Shown one piece after another: positions 6,419 through 8,719 of a stretch of 8,719 bases of DNA. Position numbers and translations under genes: made by a program. The notes beneath the pieces are model-generated. The model searched no databases, was not told the DNA's origin, and was given only the letters and a program-made list of their open reading frames with translations. The stretch is from Verrucomicrobiota bacterium. GTDB taxonomy: Bacteria > Verrucomicrobiota > Kiritimatiellia > CAIQIC01 > Lenti-01. Where the stretch lies: NCBI GenBank assembly GCA_003451935.1, contig DMJA01000185.1, positions 1 to 8,719 on the forward strand. The letters run 5' to 3'. How positions within the stretch are numbered: position 1 is the first letter of the stretch; each line of letters begins with the position of its first letter.

Positions 6419-8507
6419 TCGGTCCGGCTTCTGCAGGCGGGCAGGACCCCGGTCCCGTGAACAGATTGAAAGATCGTCCAGCGGAAGGCCGTAAAACAGC
6501 CCCCTTCCCCGCATCCAGAACGCGCGCACCTTTCGGCAGATGGATCCGTAGTGTCACATGGCGCGAACATGAAGATGGCGCGATGCGGATATCAGTCGTT
6601 AAACCGTTCTGCCGGAGCAAGAATTCCGTCCGCGTGAAATCGCCCCTTTCATGGGCATTGGAGATTCCGTCGTCCTCGTAGAGCCAGCGCGTCTGCGTTT
6701 GGTCCTGCGATGGCGCATAGGCATCCACGACCAATTCCGGCCAATGCGCGAGGCCCGTTGCCTGCCGTTGCGGGGCGGACAAGACCATCCCGCCCCTGCG
6801 GACAAACAGCGGAATTTCGTCCAAGGGGCACTTCACCCCCATGGTGACCGGGCCGCGGTGAATCCGTCCCGTCCATACCTCCTGCCACTCGCCCGGCGGA
6901 ACCCACACGGTCCGCTCGGCAAGTTTGCCTTTGGCCGCAGGGCCCAGGATCGGCGCGACAAGCAGATCGTCGCCCAGCACATATTGAGTGGCATCCGCCG
7001 CTTCCGGAAATTCTGGCCATTCGAGGTCGCACCGCCGCATCAGCGGCATGCCCGTCCGGTGCGCTTCGTGCGCGGCCGCGTACAGCATCGGCAGCAGCCG
7101 ATAGCGCAGGCGGAAGAAATCACCGACAATTTTTTCGGCCTCCCCGCCGTATTCCCAAGGATAGCGGTGCACCCCGGCGGTGCAATGGATGCGCGCCACG
7201 GGCGCAAACGCGCCAAACTGCATGAACCGCACGTAGAGTTCCTCGTCCGGCTGGCCGTGGTGTCCGCCCAGATCCTCGTGCACATAGGGCAGCAGCGAGA
7301 CAACGCCGCTGTCCACCCCGTTGCGCACGCCCCACTCCAGATAGCGCCATTCCGCCACCGTGTCGCCCGTCCACCACACCGGGAACCGGTGTGCCGCTGG
7401 ATGCGACGGGGCATCGAGCCGACCGTTGTTGATGCCATCCACGTTGGACATGATGAGGGGGCGCTGGCCGGGCCGGAATTCCTTCGTGATGTCGCGGTAG
7501 AGGCGCATGCCCCAAACTTCCTTTTCCAGCCCCCGGACCGGCGACTGCAGATGGGTATGCCAGTTCCGGTCGAACCACCACAGGTCCACGCCCAGCGCCA
7601 GCAGCGAAACAAGGCCCTCTTTCCGGAACCGCAGTTCCTCCGGCGCAAGCGCATGCTTCCCCTTCGGCTCGGGATGGTCGTTCAGCATGACGCGCACCTG
7701 CCGTTCATGCGCGAATCGCACGAACCGGGCCATGTCCGGAAAGAGCTCTTGGTTGATCCCGTAGCCGCACGAGGCGCCCACCCTCCAATCGGTATCGGCC
7801 ACGAACACATCCAGCGGGATCTGCGCGCGCCGGAAGCGGTCGATTACATCGAGGGCGCCTTGCTCGGAATAGGGATAATACCGGCTGTACCAAAGACCCA
7901 GCGCATAGAGCGGCACCATCGGGATTCCGCCCGTCAGGCGCAGGAAATCGGAACGGAAGGCCTCATAGCCCGCCGCCGCCGGGAAGAACACGTAGGCGTC
8001 CGGCGCATCGTTTTCCAGATCCCATCCCGATGTGGCATCCTCCTCTCCCTCGGGTGGAGGCAGCGCCCCGCGCGCCGCGGGAACCACGCGCGGGGAATCG
8101 CCCATCACCCAGATGGACGGCAGGGCCGACGGCGCCGGCAAAAACTTCTTCCCCAGCATCGCGTTCGACAGCACGCACAGCGTCTCGCCGGCCGCCGATT
8201 CGATCCGCACGCCTTCCAGCCCTTGCGCGCCAGCGGGCACCACCACGCGATAGTTCGCCGTCGCCACGCGGAAATCATCCCCTTCCAAGGCCGACGTCGC
8301 TTCCACTCCCTCGAAGCTGCGGCCGCAGACCGTGAAGGTCTCGCGGTCTTCGAATCCCTTCGGTCCCCGCTGCTCGATCCGCACCAGATGCGCCCCCAAC
8401 GGCTGCACGCGCACCTCTCCGACCACAAACGACGATGGAACGGCATTCGCCATGGCACAACTCCCGGCAAGAAAGACAGGGACCATCCAAGCTTTCATCC
8501 GCGCCAT
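6348..8507 (-). CDS. Secreted GH31 family glycoside hydrolase (alpha-glycosidase type)
   Basis: A retaining exo-glycosidase of family GH31, acting on alpha-linked sugars outside the cytoplasm; substrate not assignable. The chosen start (ATG at 8505-8507, 719 residues) has a G-rich site five bases upstream and gives a normal signal peptide (MKAWMVPVFLAGSCAMANA, then VPSS). The frame stays open to ATGs at 8540 and 8561, which lack a ribosome site. Order: signal peptide, N-terminal mutarotase-like beta-sandwich (about 25-170), catalytic barrel from about 195 (RLTGGIPMVPLYALGLWYS), proximal beta-sandwich (about 505-590, PLDEIPLFVRRGG) and distal DUF5110-like region (YEDDGIS near 609). Putative nucleophile Asp313 lies in LWWFDRNWH and acid/base Asp382 in WWTGDTVAEW, 69 residues apart as in other GH31 enzymes. 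LDVFVADTDW (near 233-241) is the usual substrate-binding strand. The nucleophile context DRNW differs from the common DMNE. It is divergent from an AraC regulator and its 3' end overlaps the HAF gene by 71 bases. Confidence 0.95.
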   Translation of the reverse strand: MARMKAWMVPVFLAGSCAMANAVPSSFVVGEVRVQPLGAHLVRIEQRGPKGFEDRETFTVCGRSFEGVEATSALEGDDFRVATANYRVVVPAGAQGLEGVRIESAAGETLCVLSNAMLGKKFLPAPSALPSIWVMGDSPRVVPAARGALPPPEGEEDATSGWDLENDAPDAYVFFPAAAGYEAFRSDFLRLTGGIPMVPLYALGLWYSRYYPYSEQGALDVIDRFRRAQIPLDVFVADTDWRVGASCGYGINQELFPDMARFVRFAHERQVRVMLNDHPEPKGKHALAPEELRFRKEGLVSLLALGVDLWWFDRNWHTHLQSPVRGLEKEVWGMRLYRDITKEFRPGQRPLIMSNVDGINNGRLDAPSHPAAHRFPVWWTGDTVAEWRYLEWGVRNGVDSGVVSLLPYVHEDLGGHHGQPDEELYVRFMQFGAFAPVARIHCTAGVHRYPWEYGGEAEKIVGDFFRLRYRLLPMLYAAAHEAHRTGMPLMRRCDLEWPEFPEAADATQYVLGDDLLVAPILGPAAKGKLAERTVWVPPGEWQEVWTGRIHRGPVTMGVKCPLDEIPLFVRRGGMVLSAPQRQATGLAHWPELVVDAYAPSQDQTQTRWLYEDDGISNAHERGDFTRTEFLLRQNGLTTDIRIAPSSCSRHVTLRIHLPKGARVLDAGKGAVLRPSAGRSFNLFTGPGSCPPAEAGPIIEWHGAVAASQEGVFRIAWTAG

Positions 8508-8569
8508 TCGTACCCCCGCCCGCCAGAATTTTCTTCTCATCCGGAAAAAACGAGTTATCATTTTTTACT
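8508..8569. promoter_or_regulatory. AT-rich divergent control region between GH31 and AraC genes
   Basis: This 62-base gap contains a marked AT-rich stretch (about 8527-8572) in otherwise GC-rich DNA, as expected for back-to-back promoters. For the AraC gene the best candidate is TTCTCA (8534-8539), 16 bases, then TATCAT (8556-8561), which would start transcription almost at the ATG. I could not pick a convincing promoter for the GH31 strand. Weak inverted arms (AAAAAA 8545-8550 with TTTTTT 8561-8566; TCATT 8558-8562 with AATGA 8573-8577) could belong to an operator but are too short to call. Confidence 0.4.
8513..8517 (-). promoter_or_regulatory. G-rich ribosome binding site supporting the GH31 start at 8507
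   Basis: On the minus strand GGGGG lies five bases before the ATG at 8507. The alternative ATGs at 8561, 8540 and 8498 have no comparable G-rich sequence at a suitable distance. Together with the signal peptide this favours 8507, but the match is to purine richness and not to a full GGAGG. Confidence 0.4.
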
Positions 8570-8719
8570 ATGAATGAGGTTCCCTCCCCGTTTTCCCCCC
8601 GGCCCGGCTTCGACGGCGTGGTCGTGTCGCTTTCCAACAAGCGCTGGTACCTGCGCCAATGGCACGCCCACGAAACCCTCGAAATCAATCTCGTCCTGCG
8701 GGGGTCGGGCCACGTCCTC
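8570..8719 (+). CDS. AraC-family transcriptional regulator, N-terminal fragment (3' partial)
   Basis: An open frame starts with ATG at 8570 and runs to the window edge, giving 50 residues. Its segment YLRQWHAHETLEINLVLRG (residues 27-45) matches the start of the cupin-like sensor domain of AraC-family regulators, where a His-x-His plus Glu pattern and the E-x-N-x-V-x-x-G strand are typical. The DNA-binding helix-turn-helix domain would lie beyond the window. No in-frame start is available further upstream, and no Shine-Dalgarno is evident, so the mRNA may be nearly leaderless. Divergent placement beside the secreted GH31 gene suggests that it senses a sugar and controls that gene. The family call is based on a short stretch; another cupin-domain protein remains possible. 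Confidence 0.82.
   Translation, partial: MNEVPSPFSPRPGFDGVVVSLSNKRWYLRQWHAHETLEINLVLRGSGHVL

Noticed and set aside
6444..6455. GGACC-CC-GGTCC palindrome as a terminator between the converging genes
   Set aside because: A two-base loop cannot form a stable hairpin, there is no T-run, and it lies inside the GH31 coding sequence.
8559..8561. ATG at 8561 as the GH31 start
   Set aside because: It has no ribosome site, adds 18 mostly basic residues before a complete signal peptide, and would leave only eight bases to the AraC start.
6651..8573. 640-codon open frame on the + strand opposite the GH31 gene
   Set aside because: It is fully antisense to a clear GH31 enzyme, its translation is rich in Arg, His and Pro with no domain, and long shadow frames are expected in GC-rich genes.

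Overview
The window is GC-rich, densely coding DNA with four protein genes and no RNA gene, CRISPR array or insertion sequence that I can see. The large secreted proteins carry low-complexity 'DGLPDW-type' calcium-binding repeats, bacterial-repeat (InlB-like) modules and a C-terminal 'Y-x-L ... W-x-P-x-A ... F-x-R-x-R' module. This style, together with a GH31 glycosidase divergent from an AraC regulator, points to the PVC group, most likely Kiritimatiellota or Verrucomicrobiota. That assignment is inference from protein style, not from a marker gene.

Layout. (1) Positions 2-4879 (+): the 3' part of a very large subtilisin-like (S8, KP-43-like) serine protease. It has a duplicated prodomain, an intact catalytic triad and about 1,050 residues of C-terminal accessory modules. 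Its true start and signal peptide lie left of the window. (2) Positions 4922-6418 (+): a secreted HAF-repeat protein with seven repeat units, probably a seven-bladed beta-propeller, ending in a module resembling the protease's C-terminus. Only 42 bases separate it from the protease stop, and a good promoter-like sequence sits exactly there, with its -35 overlapping the stop codon. (3) Positions 6348-8507 (-): a secreted GH31 glycosidase that converges on gene 2 and overlaps it by 71 bases. (4) Positions 8570-8719 (+): the first 50 codons of an AraC-family regulator, cut by the window end and divergent from the GH31 gene across a short AT-rich gap.

How the parts may work together. The AraC/GH31 pair looks like a small sugar-responsive unit: a sensor-regulator next to the exported glycosidase it probably controls. 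The protease and HAF protein are both exported, lie in the same direction and share a tail module, so they may be handled by the same export or surface-retention route. No obvious novel defence or mobile system is visible. The most noteworthy items are the protease's duplicated prodomain and repeating accessory-domain grammar, the shared tail module, the seven-unit HAF protein, the 71-base convergent overlap, and the unusual GH31 nucleophile context (WWFDRNW).
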